From Bacteroidota bacterium (GTDB lineage Bacteria > Bacteroidota > Bacteroidia > Bacteroidales > UBA932), in NCBI GenBank assembly GCA_029567375.1, contig JAKQLB010000199.1, forward strand, positions 1-40,085: 40,085 nucleotides of DNA, written 5' to 3'. This document shows positions 33,054 through 40,085 of this stretch, in pieces (position 1 is the first letter of the stretch; every line of letters starts with the position of its first letter). The position numbers and the translations under genes are program-made. Under the pieces are notes generated by a model. It had not been told where the DNA came from. It made no database searches and saw only the letters and a program-made list of their open reading frames with translations.

Positions 33054-34877
33054 TTATTTACACTTTTTATAGTGCCCCAGATCCTGCCGGATCAGCAGCC
33101 CTTCATCCGTCCATTTTTTGATATTTCTTTCCGCGGTGGAAAGCGGCATTCCCAGGCGTGAAGAAATCTCTATGAAGGTCTGACGGTCGAATTCATCCGG
33201 CAAAGCGTCAAGGAAAAGTTGGCGGCGAACCGTCTTCTGGCCGCTTTCTGCGGCCTTCTGTGTGGCCACTCGCGGCAACTCCTTGAAAACTCTTGCTGTA
33301 TGCTGAAGTAGTGCCTTCGAGATTATCATAGCAGCCTGGAAATCATCATCGGAACATACCCGCTCGGTCCCGAAGTCCCCGTCGTCCATCATACGAACTG
33401 TGGACAGGATCATCGCTATACGGAAGGTAATGAGCCCGAGACGGCGGACGGAGGCTATGATTTCATCGCCCAGGAGTTGCGGGTATTCTTCGTGGATGAT
33501 CTTGAAGTAGCCGTTGAACTCGTCCTGCTGAGCGGGCGTGAGATGGAAGTGGACGTCGCCAGCTTCCTTCAGGATCTTGTAGAAGTCGAAAAATTGGCTT
33601 CCCAGGCCCTTGAAATAGTCGTCAACTGTCCCGTTTTCAGACAGCGCAAATACATCCTGCCACTCTGCTCCGGTGGGGAGGAAATAGAACATAAAGCGGC
33701 TGAAAAGACCGTTCTCGGCATCCGTAATCAGGCTCTGGACCTGCTTTGGTGTTCCAGTCAAGAGTGCGCTCAGGCGAGGATGCTTGAGGTTGACATACTC
33801 GCGGTCCTTACGGCGGACATAGGAGATGTTTTCGTGATGAAAAGCCTTGCGGAAGCCGTCGGAGTAGTTCCCATAATCGGACGAGAATGTGTTGGCCAGT
33901 GTGTCGCCCTCGGTCTCGAACATTATGCCCTGGCCATCGTTATCTCCAAGCACCTGGTAGACTGCAGTGGCACTGGAGTTGGCGGGGATGATGAGCATCC
34001 GGAGGGGCGGCTTCTCGGGCTGCTCCATCGTCATCTTCTTTTTATTAGCATTGTACTCCTGCAGATTCTGCTTGTAAGTTATCTCTTCAGCTTCGTTGAT
34101 TTCTCGCAAACGGTCGTGGATAGGGTCAATGAGGTATTTGCACAGCGTGAGTCGTCCCTTACCGGATGAAGCCCTGGCGGTTACGAAGAGGAAAAGATTC
34201 GACCAGACCGGACGTTTGTTGTAGATGCCAGACACATTGGGAAGGACTGCGGAAATGACAGTAAGAGAGCCCAGGAGGAGGATATCACCGTCCTGTTCGG
34301 ATTCGGACTGGTCTGCAATCTTCTGGAACAATCCGGGCAAAAGGTCACGAATCTGGACGGAGAAGGAGGGGAGAGGTGGCTCTTCTTCTCCCTCAATTCC
34401 GTCGTTTCCCTCACTTCCCTCATTTGCAGAAAATGAGTCACGCGGTAATACGGGCACATTGCTGCCGTAAAATGAGGTATGTGAGGGAGTTGAAGTTTTT
34501 GAGGGGACAGAAACACTGATTCCTGCGTCTTTCGCAGCCTGAAAGAAGGTGCGGATAGTGATGCCGGTACCGTGTGCCCGCATACATTTGTCATATTGGT
34601 CGTCTGTTTCCTTTTCAGTGTAACCGGCATAGAAGCGCGAGATCCGATGGAAGTAGTCACGGCCGTTCTCGCCCAGTTCGTCGGAGAGGGCGAAGCCGAG
34701 GTCGCGCCAGGTGGCGTAGTCGCCGGTGATGTCCACCCGGGCAGCTTCTATGCGCTGAGTGACGACTTCAATGTCATAGGTGGTGTCCGCTGCAGGAGTG
34801 GTTCGAGGAGTTGTATTCTGGGGAGCAGGAGCCTGTGAAGACTCGCCCCATTCTTCGGGATTGAAAGTCTTTTTCAT
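33054..34877 (-). CDS. PriCT_2-DUF3987 primase/helicase-like replication protein, 607 aa
   Basis: Residues about 36-115 fit a primase C-terminal (PriCT_2) domain: RVDITGDYATWRDLGFALSD, then HRISRFYAGYTEKETDDQYD. A low-complexity linker (about 125-170, NEGSEGNDGIEGEEE) is encoded by the inverted repeat at 34390-34505. The DUF3987 domain (about 175-540) has a P-loop-like TARASSGKGRLTL and downstream MFETEGDTLANTF. A C-terminal winged-helix-like stretch (QTFIEISSRLGMPLSTAERNI) may bind DNA. Proteins of this type, with VirE_N-like partners, are standard in Bacteroidota mobile elements and probably start or help element replication. Its ATG overlaps the stop of the VirE_N-like gene by one base. 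Confidence 0.8.
   Translation of the reverse strand: MKKTFNPEEWGESSQAPAPQNTTPRTTPAADTTYDIEVVTQRIEAARVDITGDYATWRDLGFALSDELGENGRDYFHRISRFYAGYTEKETDDQYDKCMRAHGTGITIRTFFQAAKDAGISVSVPSKTSTPSHTSFYGSNVPVLPRDSFSANEGSEGNDGIEGEEEPPLPSFSVQIRDLLPGLFQKIADQSESEQDGDILLLGSLTVISAVLPNVSGIYNKRPVWSNLFLFVTARASSGKGRLTLCKYLIDPIHDRLREINEAEEITYKQNLQEYNANKKKMTMEQPEKPPLRMLIIPANSSATAVYQVLGDNDGQGIMFETEGDTLANTFSSDYGNYSDGFRKAFHHENISYVRRKDREYVNLKHPRLSALLTGTPKQVQSLITDAENGLFSRFMFYFLPTGAEWQDVFALSENGTVDDYFKGLGSQFFDFYKILKEAGDVHFHLTPAQQDEFNGYFKIIHEEYPQLLGDEIIASVRRLGLITFRIAMILSTVRMMDDGDFGTERVCSDDDFQAAMIISKALLQHTARVFKELPRVATQKAAESGQKTVRRQLFLDALPDEFDRQTFIEISSRLGMPLSTAERNIKKWTDEGLLIRQDLGHYKKCK
34390..34505. repeat. Imperfect inverted repeat in the DUF3987 linker
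   Basis: Arms 34390-34425 and 34470-34505 match at 27 of 36 positions when one is inverted, spaced by 44 bases. The arms consist of ATGAGG and GTGAGGGA units like those in repeats A and B, so this looks like a third site of the same repeat family. It stays in frame and adds only linker residues. Confidence 0.55.
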
Positions 34878-35797
34878 TATTTGATGGCGTATTTCGGGTT
34901 GATGTAAGCCTGCGGATCGCAGGGGAGGAAGCAGGCGCGGGATAGGTCTTTGCCGGACTTGTCCACTTCGATTCCGTAGGTTTGTCTAATGTAGTTGGCG
35001 ACACGCCGGAAGTATTCAGCGTGCGTCATCCGGTTCTCGGCTATGGGGACAACCCATTTGAGACCGTGACCGGAAGGACTGCGGAATAGCAGCTCCGTAT
35101 CGAAGTATTCATCCTGCAGTAGAGCCTGGAAGAGGCCTTCAACGTCAGAGAGATGATCGAAATCGAGACAAATAAGTCCGGAAGGCTGGATGATCTCTTT
35201 GTCGCTGCGGGACTTGAATTGGCCGCAAAAGGTGGCATAATCGAAGTGTGCAGCTTTGTAGATCCGAGCTTGATTCGGGTCTGTGATGGCTCTCAGTTGC
35301 CGGGTTTGTTCGGCTGCATAATGACCACGGATGTAGGCGTAGGCGTCGCTCAAGCTGATGCTCTTGTGCGGGCGCGTGTTGGTAATAGGAGCCCGGAAGA
35401 AAGAGAACCGGGGGCCCCAGGGCTTCTCGTCCTTGCGCCCGTATGGATTGTAATCGTCCTCCAAGTGAAGGTGCATCACCTCATTGATGTGGTTGAGCAG
35501 GAATTGACCGGATTTGCCGTAGTAGCGTTCAGCGAAATCCAGCGCATCTCCGTCAGGGATGGTGCCGGAGAGGTCATGATGTCTGGCCAGTTCATCGCAA
35601 AGCTTCTTTTCTGGCTCCAGACGGATGATGTCCACCTTCAGGCAGGGCTCCCAGTCGTGGAAGGGGTTGCGGATGACTCCGCAGTCCCTTCCTTTGACGG
35701 TCATTACAATCTCGTTGGGGAAGTGCTCCCTGACGATATGGGAGTAGATACCGGCTCCGTAGAGGGTCTTGTCGAGGATGTTTTTCCTATTGATCAT
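34877..35797 (-). CDS. VirE_N/BT4734-like protein, 306 aa
   Basis: The protein has the layout of BT4734-like VirE N-terminal domain proteins: LSDAYAYIRGHYAAEQT, SGLICLDFDHLSDVEGLF and LLFRSPSGHGLKWVVPI, then YFRRVANYIRQTYGIEVDKSG and RACFLPCDPQAYINPKYA. The LDFDH and SPSGHGLK motifs are those of primase-polymerase-like domains. It normally precedes a DUF3987 protein, and together they form a replication module. ATG 35797 is preferred to the ATGs at 35806 and 35803, since an AGGAGG ribosome site lies 9 bases upstream of it and directly against the others. The start overlaps the 50-aa gene by 11 bases. Confidence 0.8.
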   Translation of the reverse strand: MINRKNILDKTLYGAGIYSHIVREHFPNEIVMTVKGRDCGVIRNPFHDWEPCLKVDIIRLEPEKKLCDELARHHDLSGTIPDGDALDFAERYYGKSGQFLLNHINEVMHLHLEDDYNPYGRKDEKPWGPRFSFFRAPITNTRPHKSISLSDAYAYIRGHYAAEQTRQLRAITDPNQARIYKAAHFDYATFCGQFKSRSDKEIIQPSGLICLDFDHLSDVEGLFQALLQDEYFDTELLFRSPSGHGLKWVVPIAENRMTHAEYFRRVANYIRQTYGIEVDKSGKDLSRACFLPCDPQAYINPKYAIK

Positions 35798-35939
35798 GGT
35801 CATCATCCTCCTTCGGCTGATCGGTCAGGAACTGACCGTTGTGTTCTTTGTACAGGCGGCGGAAAGCCACGGCAAAATCGTCGTTGGATTCCAGGAGATA
35901 CTCTTTCATGATATCCCCAAGCAGGCGTGGCTCTTTCAT
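35787..35939 (-). CDS. Small 50-aa coupled protein
   Basis: A 50-codon frame (starting MKEPRLLGDIMKEYLLESN, ending in an acidic tail KEDDDHDQ) lies between the excisionase-like and VirE_N-like genes. Its ATG overlaps the excisionase stop (ATGA, 35939-35936), and its end overlaps the VirE_N-like start. This coupling and the coding-like composition support a real gene. The LGDIxKEYL...AVAFRRLY pattern recalls short Bacteroidota proteins next to VirE_N genes; no function is known. Confidence 0.65.
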   Translation of the reverse strand: MKEPRLLGDIMKEYLLESNDDFAVAFRRLYKEHNGQFLTDQPKEDDDHDQ

Positions 35940-36280
35940 ATTCTCATCCGGTTTACGTAGTCAATGGCCATATTCTCGACTTCCTCGGCTGTTGCGCCGA
36001 AGCCTTTTTCAAGCCAGGCATCGATCTCGGCTTTCTTGAATGAGAGTTTCTTGCTGTACTTGTGGTAGGGGATAAGCCCCTGGCCAACCCAGCCGTAGAT
36101 GGTGGATTTTGCGGGGTGATCAGGAAGATAAGCCCGCAGTTCGTTGATGTCCATAGAAGAGTCGTCCTTAGGCTCTTCGGGTTTCTCGAGGGACTTGATG
36201 ATCAGGTCCTTCAGTTCAGCCAATGTGTCCAGAACCTGGTCCATTGCCTGAGGTAGTTGTTCAAAAGTAAATTGTGACAT
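35936..36280 (-). CDS. Excisionase-like HTH protein, 114 aa
   Basis: An N-terminal helix (about 8-40, coiled-coil-like) precedes a HTH_17/MerR-type DNA-binding domain (about 44-92): INELRAYLPDHPAKSTIYGWVGQGLIPYHKYSKK in pieces, then FKKAEIDAWLEKG. Proteins of this kind often act as excisionase or recombination directionality factor, bending DNA near att sites. ATG 36280 is chosen because the longer frame reads back through the terminator at 36333-36363 and a -7 box is at 36370-36363. First gene of the replication block, coupled to the 50-aa gene. Confidence 0.75.
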   Translation of the reverse strand: MSQFTFEQLPQAMDQVLDTLAELKDLIIKSLEKPEEPKDDSSMDINELRAYLPDHPAKSTIYGWVGQGLIPYHKYSKKLSFKKAEIDAWLEKGFGATAEEVENMAIDYVNRMRI

Positions 36281-36332
36281 AAAATTCTTGGTTTTATGTC
36301 GCAGTCGTTCTTTCTTTTGGCGCCTTATATTA

Positions 36333-36370
36333 CAAAGAAAGCCCACGACGTTGTTTCGTGGGCAAATGTA
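36333..36370 (-). terminator. Terminator after the 350-aa gene, overlapped by a -7 box
   Basis: On the minus strand a perfect 8-bp stem (36363-36356 with 36348-36341) with a 7-base loop is followed by TTTCTTT (36340-36334). TACATTTG at 36370-36363, a -7 box, touches the stem. A transcript started there would begin inside the hairpin and escape termination, while read-through from the integrase unit would stop. Confidence 0.65.
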
Positions 36371-36388
36371 GGAGTATGTAAGCAAGCC

Positions 36389-36418
36389 GTTTTTGTAGTG
36401 AACGTTAACTACAAAAAC
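36389..36418. repeat. Perfect 11-bp inverted repeat, probable operator
   Basis: GTTTTTGTAGT (36389-36399) and ACTACAAAAAC (36408-36418) are separated by 8 bases, in the gap upstream of the excisionase-like gene and around its expected -33 to -60 region. This dyad suits a dimeric repressor or activator. Confidence 0.55.
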
Positions 36419-36427
36419 ATTTTGCGG

Positions 36428-37480
36428 TTACTTTGAGATTATTTCTTTTTGTTTGGCCAGCATCTCCTCAAAAACGCGAATCAGAGCCTTCTGGTCGGCG
36501 ACAGATGCGCCCTTGGTAGTGGAGAGAAGGTTCTGATAGTCTTTGAAATTCTCGTTCAGCAAAAGGCCTAAAGCATCGAAGAAGTCCGCTTTTACGGCTT
36601 GGTCTCCGTCGCTGTCAACAAAGAATCCCATTTCGAGAAGAACGTTCATAACGCGGGCGAAGTCCGTCTTACGGCCTTTCTTCTGCTTCAGGTGGAATTT
36701 GGATGCGGCAGCGGTGTTGCCATTGTCCGTTGACGGGAGAACACGTTTGAGTTCTTCTTTGATGCGAATCAGACGTTTGTCATCGGAAGCTGTGGATTCG
36801 ATGAGAGTGCAGATGAAGCGAAACGTCAGGGCTTTTGCTTCGTTGCTACCACAGCTATTGTCCTCATCGTAGATGCGAATGGCAGACAGGGGATTGGCTT
36901 TGACCAGGCGAATCTCGTCATAAATGCGATAGGCGTTATTGAACCAGTCGAGAATGGTCGCCTCATCGGTTATGCCGGCATCTGTAAGTTTCCGGTACTG
37001 GGCGAAGTTGATATCATCATCAAGGTATTCGGAAAGCGCAGACTTAGGGTAGTCGTCGCGTGATTGTTTCAGAGCCTCCAGGATTCCTTTCTCGTCGGGA
37101 ACGCAGTCGATGGGATGAGTCGGGCGCTGGCTGTTGCGAAGGTTGCCCAAAAGGAAGAAGAGATAGCCGAACGTCTTGTCGTCTTTGATTACCTCAAAGA
37201 GTTCGTCTCTAACAGCAGCGGCATCCTCGACAGGGATCTCATCTGAACCCAGGAGGAATCCTTCCGGCTCGTCTGCCTGCATAGCATTGTTTTTCTCGTA
37301 GAGTTCTTTCGCGAGAAGGCATCCTTGAAGCCGGATGTCAGATATAAGTTTCTTATTGTAATACTCGACGGTTTTCTGCTTGCATGAGCGAAGAGGAAGC
37401 AGTTCATTGATGATCTGCTTCACTTTCTCGGGGTGCTTCAACGAGGCCTCGTTCGAAGCGATGAATTCTTTTGCCCTCAT
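36428..37480 (-). CDS. Hypothetical protein with RteC-like tail, 350 aa
   Basis: A soluble, largely helical protein without recognised family. Its C-terminal ~85 residues (KGRKTDFARVMNVLLEMGFF, then ADFFDALGLLLNENFKDY) resemble in pattern the end of RteC-type proteins, which control excision of Bacteroides conjugative transposons. The resemblance is loose. It starts 10 bases after the integrase stop and ends before the terminator at 36333-36363, so it is expressed with the integrase and could regulate excision. Confidence 0.6.
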   Translation of the reverse strand: MRAKEFIASNEASLKHPEKVKQIINELLPLRSCKQKTVEYYNKKLISDIRLQGCLLAKELYEKNNAMQADEPEGFLLGSDEIPVEDAAAVRDELFEVIKDDKTFGYLFFLLGNLRNSQRPTHPIDCVPDEKGILEALKQSRDDYPKSALSEYLDDDINFAQYRKLTDAGITDEATILDWFNNAYRIYDEIRLVKANPLSAIRIYDEDNSCGSNEAKALTFRFICTLIESTASDDKRLIRIKEELKRVLPSTDNGNTAAASKFHLKQKKGRKTDFARVMNVLLEMGFFVDSDGDQAVKADFFDALGLLLNENFKDYQNLLSTTKGASVADQKALIRVFEEMLAKQKEIISK

Positions 37481-37490
37481 AGTACGGTGC

Positions 37491-38597
37491 TTATTTCTTC
37501 TTTAAAGTGATACTTTCAGCAGCCTCACGTTTCTTCTTGTCCATCACCTCGGTATAAATCTGCGTTGTGGCAACGTTCCGGTGCGTGAGCATCTTACTTA
37601 CAGTATAAATGTCGGTGCCCTGGTCGAGCAGGAGGGTGGCGTTGGTATGACGGAAGCAGTGGAAGGTGATGTGCTTTGTTATGCCGGCCGCTGTAAGCCA
37701 GAGTTTGAGTTGGTACTGCGTCATCGAACGGTTCAATCCGCGGAATACCGTCCCGCTCCCGGGTTTACCACACAAAGATAATGCTTCTGCCGAAATTGGC
37801 AGTGTGGTTTCGGTCTCGGTCTTCTCAGTTTTAAGCCGGAGGCAGGCTCCGCCATCCGGATATTGCTCGATGTTTTCCCATTTCAGAGCCAATATATCGC
37901 TGATTCGCAAACCGGTAAGGCAACTGAACAAAGATGCTGCTTTAAGCACGGGAATCCGGCAGGGAGTCTCGGCAAGCTTCTGCAGTTCGTCAAGGGTCAA
38001 GTAATCTCGACGAGTCTCTGTATCTTCAATGGCCTCCAGGTAATCGTTGATGTTCTCCGGGATCAGGTGCTCCCGATACGCGATGCTCAGAAGCGCACGG
38101 AAGGTGGAATAGTAACCGGATGCGGAGTTCTGACTGAGCTTCTTTTTGGTGTGCTTCTGCTGCTTCGCATTCAACAGATACTCCCTGAAATTCTTGCACA
38201 GATCTATGGTGATTTCGCCCATCGTGCAATGTCCGCCAACGAAATCGTTGAAGTAGTTGTATGCAAACGCCCAGTTCTTATTGTTCTTCTCGACCTGGCT
38301 CCGGTACCACGCGAGGAAGTCCATCTTGGCAGTCGCTTTGTCCGCAAAGCCGAACTTGTCCTTGAGCAATGATATCTCGCGCTGAGAACGGATGCCCTCA
38401 GCGATTCTGATCTTCTCTGCGTTCTCTTTCCTGTCCTGCTGCGTCTTGGGGCTCTTTTTTAGGTAGATGCCAAGGTATTCGCGGCGGGTCTGGTGCTCGC
38501 TGTCTTTGTGTTTGATCGGAGGCCAGAAGTCCAGATACAAGGTTATCTTTCCACTGGGCAGAGTGCGTTTCCGGAGGCTGACTTTAGTTGCGGACAT
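37491..38597 (-). CDS. Tyrosine recombinase (integrase), 368 aa
   Basis: The layout is that of Bacteroidota element integrases: an arm-binding domain (about 1-60), a SAM-like core-binding domain (about 92-190) and a catalytic domain (195-360). The active site is complete: Arg231 (LTGLRISDIL), a Lys near 256-259, His313 and Arg316 (HCFRHTNAT), His339 (LTHRNVATTQ) and Tyr348 (IYTEV). It would cut and join DNA within the CCAATGCA core in the mnmE end. The stop of the preceding multi-HTH gene lies 4 bases upstream, so both are co-transcribed from the promoter near 39719. Confidence 0.92.
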   Translation of the reverse strand: MSATKVSLRKRTLPSGKITLYLDFWPPIKHKDSEHQTRREYLGIYLKKSPKTQQDRKENAEKIRIAEGIRSQREISLLKDKFGFADKATAKMDFLAWYRSQVEKNNKNWAFAYNYFNDFVGGHCTMGEITIDLCKNFREYLLNAKQQKHTKKKLSQNSASGYYSTFRALLSIAYREHLIPENINDYLEAIEDTETRRDYLTLDELQKLAETPCRIPVLKAASLFSCLTGLRISDILALKWENIEQYPDGGACLRLKTEKTETETTLPISAEALSLCGKPGSGTVFRGLNRSMTQYQLKLWLTAAGITKHITFHCFRHTNATLLLDQGTDIYTVSKMLTHRNVATTQIYTEVMDKKKREAAESITLKKK

Positions 38598-38600
38598 AGT

Positions 38601-39659
38601 TTACAGTTTCTTGAAAAGTTTATCGAGTTCGGTTTTCTTGTACCAGACGAAGTTGCCGGACGTCCTGATCTTTTCGACGTTATTGGCCTTGGTTTCGTCC
38701 AGGAAGCGCTGCAGGCCGATGTGATACTTCTTGAGTGCATCTTTGCAGCGAATGTAGTTCTTGGTGATTTCCTTGGGGATCTTCGGGGAGCGATCCCGCA
38801 GGAGCGGTTCCAGTTCGGCTTTCTTGTAGTACTTGAAGTGGCCGTTCTGAACACCCTGCAAGCCAGCTGCACCGATGATCTCACGGAATTTGACCGGACC
38901 TATGCGGTACTCTTTGCAGGCTTGCTCCGTTGTCATGTAGTAGCGCTCAAGTTTCGAGAGCAGTACACGAGCTTTCTTCCAGCCCTCTTTGGAGATGAGA
39001 AGCAACTGCCTCACACGGGATGTTTCTATGTTGTGCTCGCTGACAATCGTGAGGATTCGTTTGTCTGACATCCCTTGGGCCTGGACAAGATCATCGATGG
39101 TAAACCATTTGCTCCGGTTGTACGCCGAGCGGGGAGGGAACAACCGGTCCAAGGCATCCTTCTGGAAATAGGCCTTCCCTTTGACAACAACAGAGGGTAT
39201 TCCGTGGGCCTTGGTCTTCCTGTACAGCCAGGTCTCAGAGATAGAGTAGCGCTTAAGTGCGTCTTCTTTCGAGATCGTGAGACCCAAGTCGGCTTTGTCC
39301 AGGACAGGGGAGTCATCCTGGAGCAGAACAAGCTGGCTCATCGGAATCCTGACAGATCTCTCAGAAAAGGGGACCGGGGAAAGAACACCAGATTCTATAC
39401 ATGAATATATGGTAGGGCGGCTGACATTTAGGAAGCGAGCAGCGGCGGCAATCGACAGAAGCTTTTCACCACTGGCTTTCTCTTTCTTGGCTTTGCGCTG
39501 GTCCAGTTCCTTACCAACGACGAGGCTGTTTCGCTCCATCGTGTGAGTAGCAGTTTTGCCACAAACCTTGCTGCAGAAGATTTGCCCCGTAGTGTACGGG
39601 ACGAATTCTTTGCCGCATACAGGGCAGATTTTCTTATCAGTATCAGGTGTCGATTTCAT
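38601..39659 (-). CDS. Zinc-ribbon protein with five tandem HTH repeats, 352 aa
   Basis: Residues 12-33 hold a Cys4 zinc ribbon (CPVCGKEF, then CSKVC). Five HTH_17/MerR-like units follow at about 68-113, 128-175, 186-235, 241-288 and 302-350. Each has a helix pair (such as AARFLNVSRPTIYSCIESG and DALKRYSISETWLYRKTKA) and a closing wing with a Lys-rich or Tyr-rich segment (YYKKAELEPLL, WYKKTELDKLF). Most excisionases have one such unit. ATG 39659 is chosen: it opens the zinc ribbon and lies 52 bases from the expected start of transcription. As the first gene next to the attachment site, it could bind the repeated GTGGTACAA sites as an architectural or directionality factor. Confidence 0.75.
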   Translation of the reverse strand: MKSTPDTDKKICPVCGKEFVPYTTGQIFCSKVCGKTATHTMERNSLVVGKELDQRKAKKEKASGEKLLSIAAAARFLNVSRPTIYSCIESGVLSPVPFSERSVRIPMSQLVLLQDDSPVLDKADLGLTISKEDALKRYSISETWLYRKTKAHGIPSVVVKGKAYFQKDALDRLFPPRSAYNRSKWFTIDDLVQAQGMSDKRILTIVSEHNIETSRVRQLLLISKEGWKKARVLLSKLERYYMTTEQACKEYRIGPVKFREIIGAAGLQGVQNGHFKYYKKAELEPLLRDRSPKIPKEITKNYIRCKDALKKYHIGLQRFLDETKANNVEKIRTSGNFVWYKKTELDKLFKKL

Positions 39660-39718
39660 TTTATCCTGAGATATAACGTGATATGTCGTGGATGGTTCTC
39701 GGAACCTTCCGGCTACTG

Positions 39719-39726
39719 CAAATATA
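39719..39726 (-). promoter_or_regulatory. -7 box of the HTH-integrase operon
   Basis: TATATTTG on the minus strand gives a start near 39711. The 5' leader can fold a small hairpin (GGTTC ... GAACC). A convincing -33 element is not seen. The GTGGTACAA cluster lies about 60-95 bases upstream. Confidence 0.5.
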
Positions 39727-39782
39727 CACAAAAATTGTCAAAAAGTGTAAAATACTGCACAACTTTTTTACAAGAGAAAAAG

Positions 39783-39813
39783 TTTGTACCACGCACGGTA
39801 CAAATGTGGTACA
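39783..39813. repeat. Right-end cluster of GTGGTACAA-type sites
   Basis: TTTGTACC (39783-39790) and GGTACAAA (39797-39804) form a perfect 8-bp dyad with a 6-base spacer, followed by GTGGTACA at 39806-39813. The sequence CGTGGTACAAA is shared with the left end (178-188) in opposite orientation. These are likely integrase arm or excisionase sites, or an operator for the adjacent operon. Confidence 0.6.
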
Positions 39814-39824
39814 TAATCTATACT

Positions 39825-39861
39825 AAAAACGGCCACCTTCGAGAATGAAGCGAAAGTGGCC
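39825..39861 (-). terminator. Terminator supplied by the element behind mnmE
   Basis: On the minus strand an 11-position stem (39861-39851 with 39841-39831, one mismatch or wobble) is followed by GTTTTTA (39831-39825). It lies inside the element, downstream of mnmE, and would stop mnmE transcription before it enters the integrase operon. Confidence 0.6.
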
Positions 39862-39937
39862 TGTTAGTGTTATAGTGTTGATTACAAAGTTATTACGTTA
39901 TGCTATCTAACGCTTCGTTACGCTTTGCAACATTATT

Positions 39938-40085
39938 CTACTTTCCAATGCAAAACTTACTGAAGATGTTTTCGAGTATGTCTTCGTTTGCTATAGTGCC
40001 TGTAATCTCACCAAGATAATACAGGGCTGATCGGATATCTACCGATAGAAGATCGGGGGAGAGATTTTGCTTAATGTCGGATTCT
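39938..40085 (-). CDS. mnmE: MnmE tRNA modification GTPase, C-terminal end (partial)
   Basis: The last 49 residues are visible (ending [17 protein letters not shown] and TAG at 39938). MnmE, with MnmG, modifies U34 in the wobble position of several tRNAs. The final Cys-Ile-Gly-Lys motif is invariant and its Cys is important for the reaction. The helix [17 protein letters not shown] before it is typical. The gene is the integration target; the frame stays intact because the element restores the end. SGI1-type islands in Gammaproteobacteria use the same gene end, with unrelated context. Confidence 0.93.
   Translation of the reverse strand, partial: ESDIKQNLSPDLLSVDIRSALYYLGEITGTIANEDILENIFSKFCIGK
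39945..39952. other. Right attachment site core within the mnmE end
   Basis: CCAATGCA here is identical to 131-138 and encodes, on the minus strand, part of the CIG of the MnmE tail. Bases from here to 39938 (GGAAAGTAG end) would be element-derived, while the native end now sits at the left. Confidence 0.75.

Larger units (their letters stand above)
131..39952. mobile_element. Complete integrative element inserted at the 3' end of mnmE
   Basis: The element is bounded by direct repeats of CCAATGCA at 131-138 and 39945-39952. Both copies lie inside a minus-strand reading of FCIGK followed by a stop, which is the conserved MnmE C-terminus. The right copy is the end of the intact mnmE frame, and the left copy is an orphan tail. 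The tyrosine recombinase and excisionase-like genes lie near the right end, as expected. The content is a mosaic: phage-like lysis genes, a structured RNA candidate, an envelope module, a chaperone operon, a restriction-modification operon and a primase-like replication block. I see no terminase, capsid, relaxase or secretion genes. That boundaries fall here is inferred from the duplicated tail; the exact crossover point within the 8 bp is not resolvable. Confidence 0.85.

Overview
The window looks like a Bacteroidales (Bacteroidota) chromosome carrying one complete integrative element. The signs are repeated matches to the Bacteroidota promoter -7 box (TAnnTTTG), weak Shine-Dalgarno sites, and Bacteroidota gene families (VirE_N/BT4734-like, DUF3987, WG repeats, LytTR, DUF6804-like). 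I cannot name the genus.

Element boundaries: the right flank (39938-40085, minus) is the 3' end of mnmE, ending in the invariant FCIGK-stop. At the left end (141-124, minus) the same FCIGK-stop tail occurs again with synonymous changes, followed by about 90 bp and the start of another minus-strand gene at position 37. The shared core CCAATGCA lies at 131-138 and 39945-39952. I read this as attL and attR of a roughly 39.8 kb element that entered the 3' end of mnmE and supplies a replacement end and terminator. GTGGTACAA-type sites sit just inside both ends.

Layout: (1) 401-6293, minus strand: hypothetical proteins, three paralogous proteins with a DUF6266-like N-terminus, a holin-like protein and a unimolecular-spanin-like lipoprotein, with a clear terminator. 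(2) 6410-7800: a gene-free, GC-rich, hairpin-dense stretch, best explained as a large structured RNA on the plus strand. (3) 7965-12881: a cell-envelope module (HAD-membrane fusion, MtgA-type transglycosylase, WG lipoprotein) divergent from a LytTR regulator and a membrane phosphodiester-glycosidase-like protein. (4) 13105-23123, plus strand: an eight-gene chaperone-like operon with a J-like membrane protein, a transmembrane GrpE-like protein, a long Hsp70, a kinase-AAA+ fusion, a TerB-like protein and three membrane proteins. This is the best candidate for an undescribed system. (5) 23278-23937: an amidase. (6) 24019-32937, minus strand: a restriction-modification operon with C5 methyltransferase, MORC/MutL-like GHKL ATPase, Z1 helicase, DUF4420 nuclease, a 741-aa protein with two internal duplications, and a lone ScoMcrA-type sulfur-binding-like domain. 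(7) 33054-39659, minus strand: replication and integration genes (DUF3987 primase/helicase-like, VirE_N-like, a 50-aa gene, an excisionase-like HTH protein, a 350-aa protein, a tyrosine recombinase and a zinc-ribbon protein with five HTH repeats).

Working together: module 7 would excise, replicate and re-insert the element. Modules 3, 4 and 6 look like cargo for envelope, stress or anti-phage functions. Modules 1 and 5 resemble phage lysis and structural genes, yet no terminase, portal, capsid, relaxase or type IV secretion gene is recognisable, so how the element moves between cells is unclear. All assignments come from reading motifs; no database search was run.
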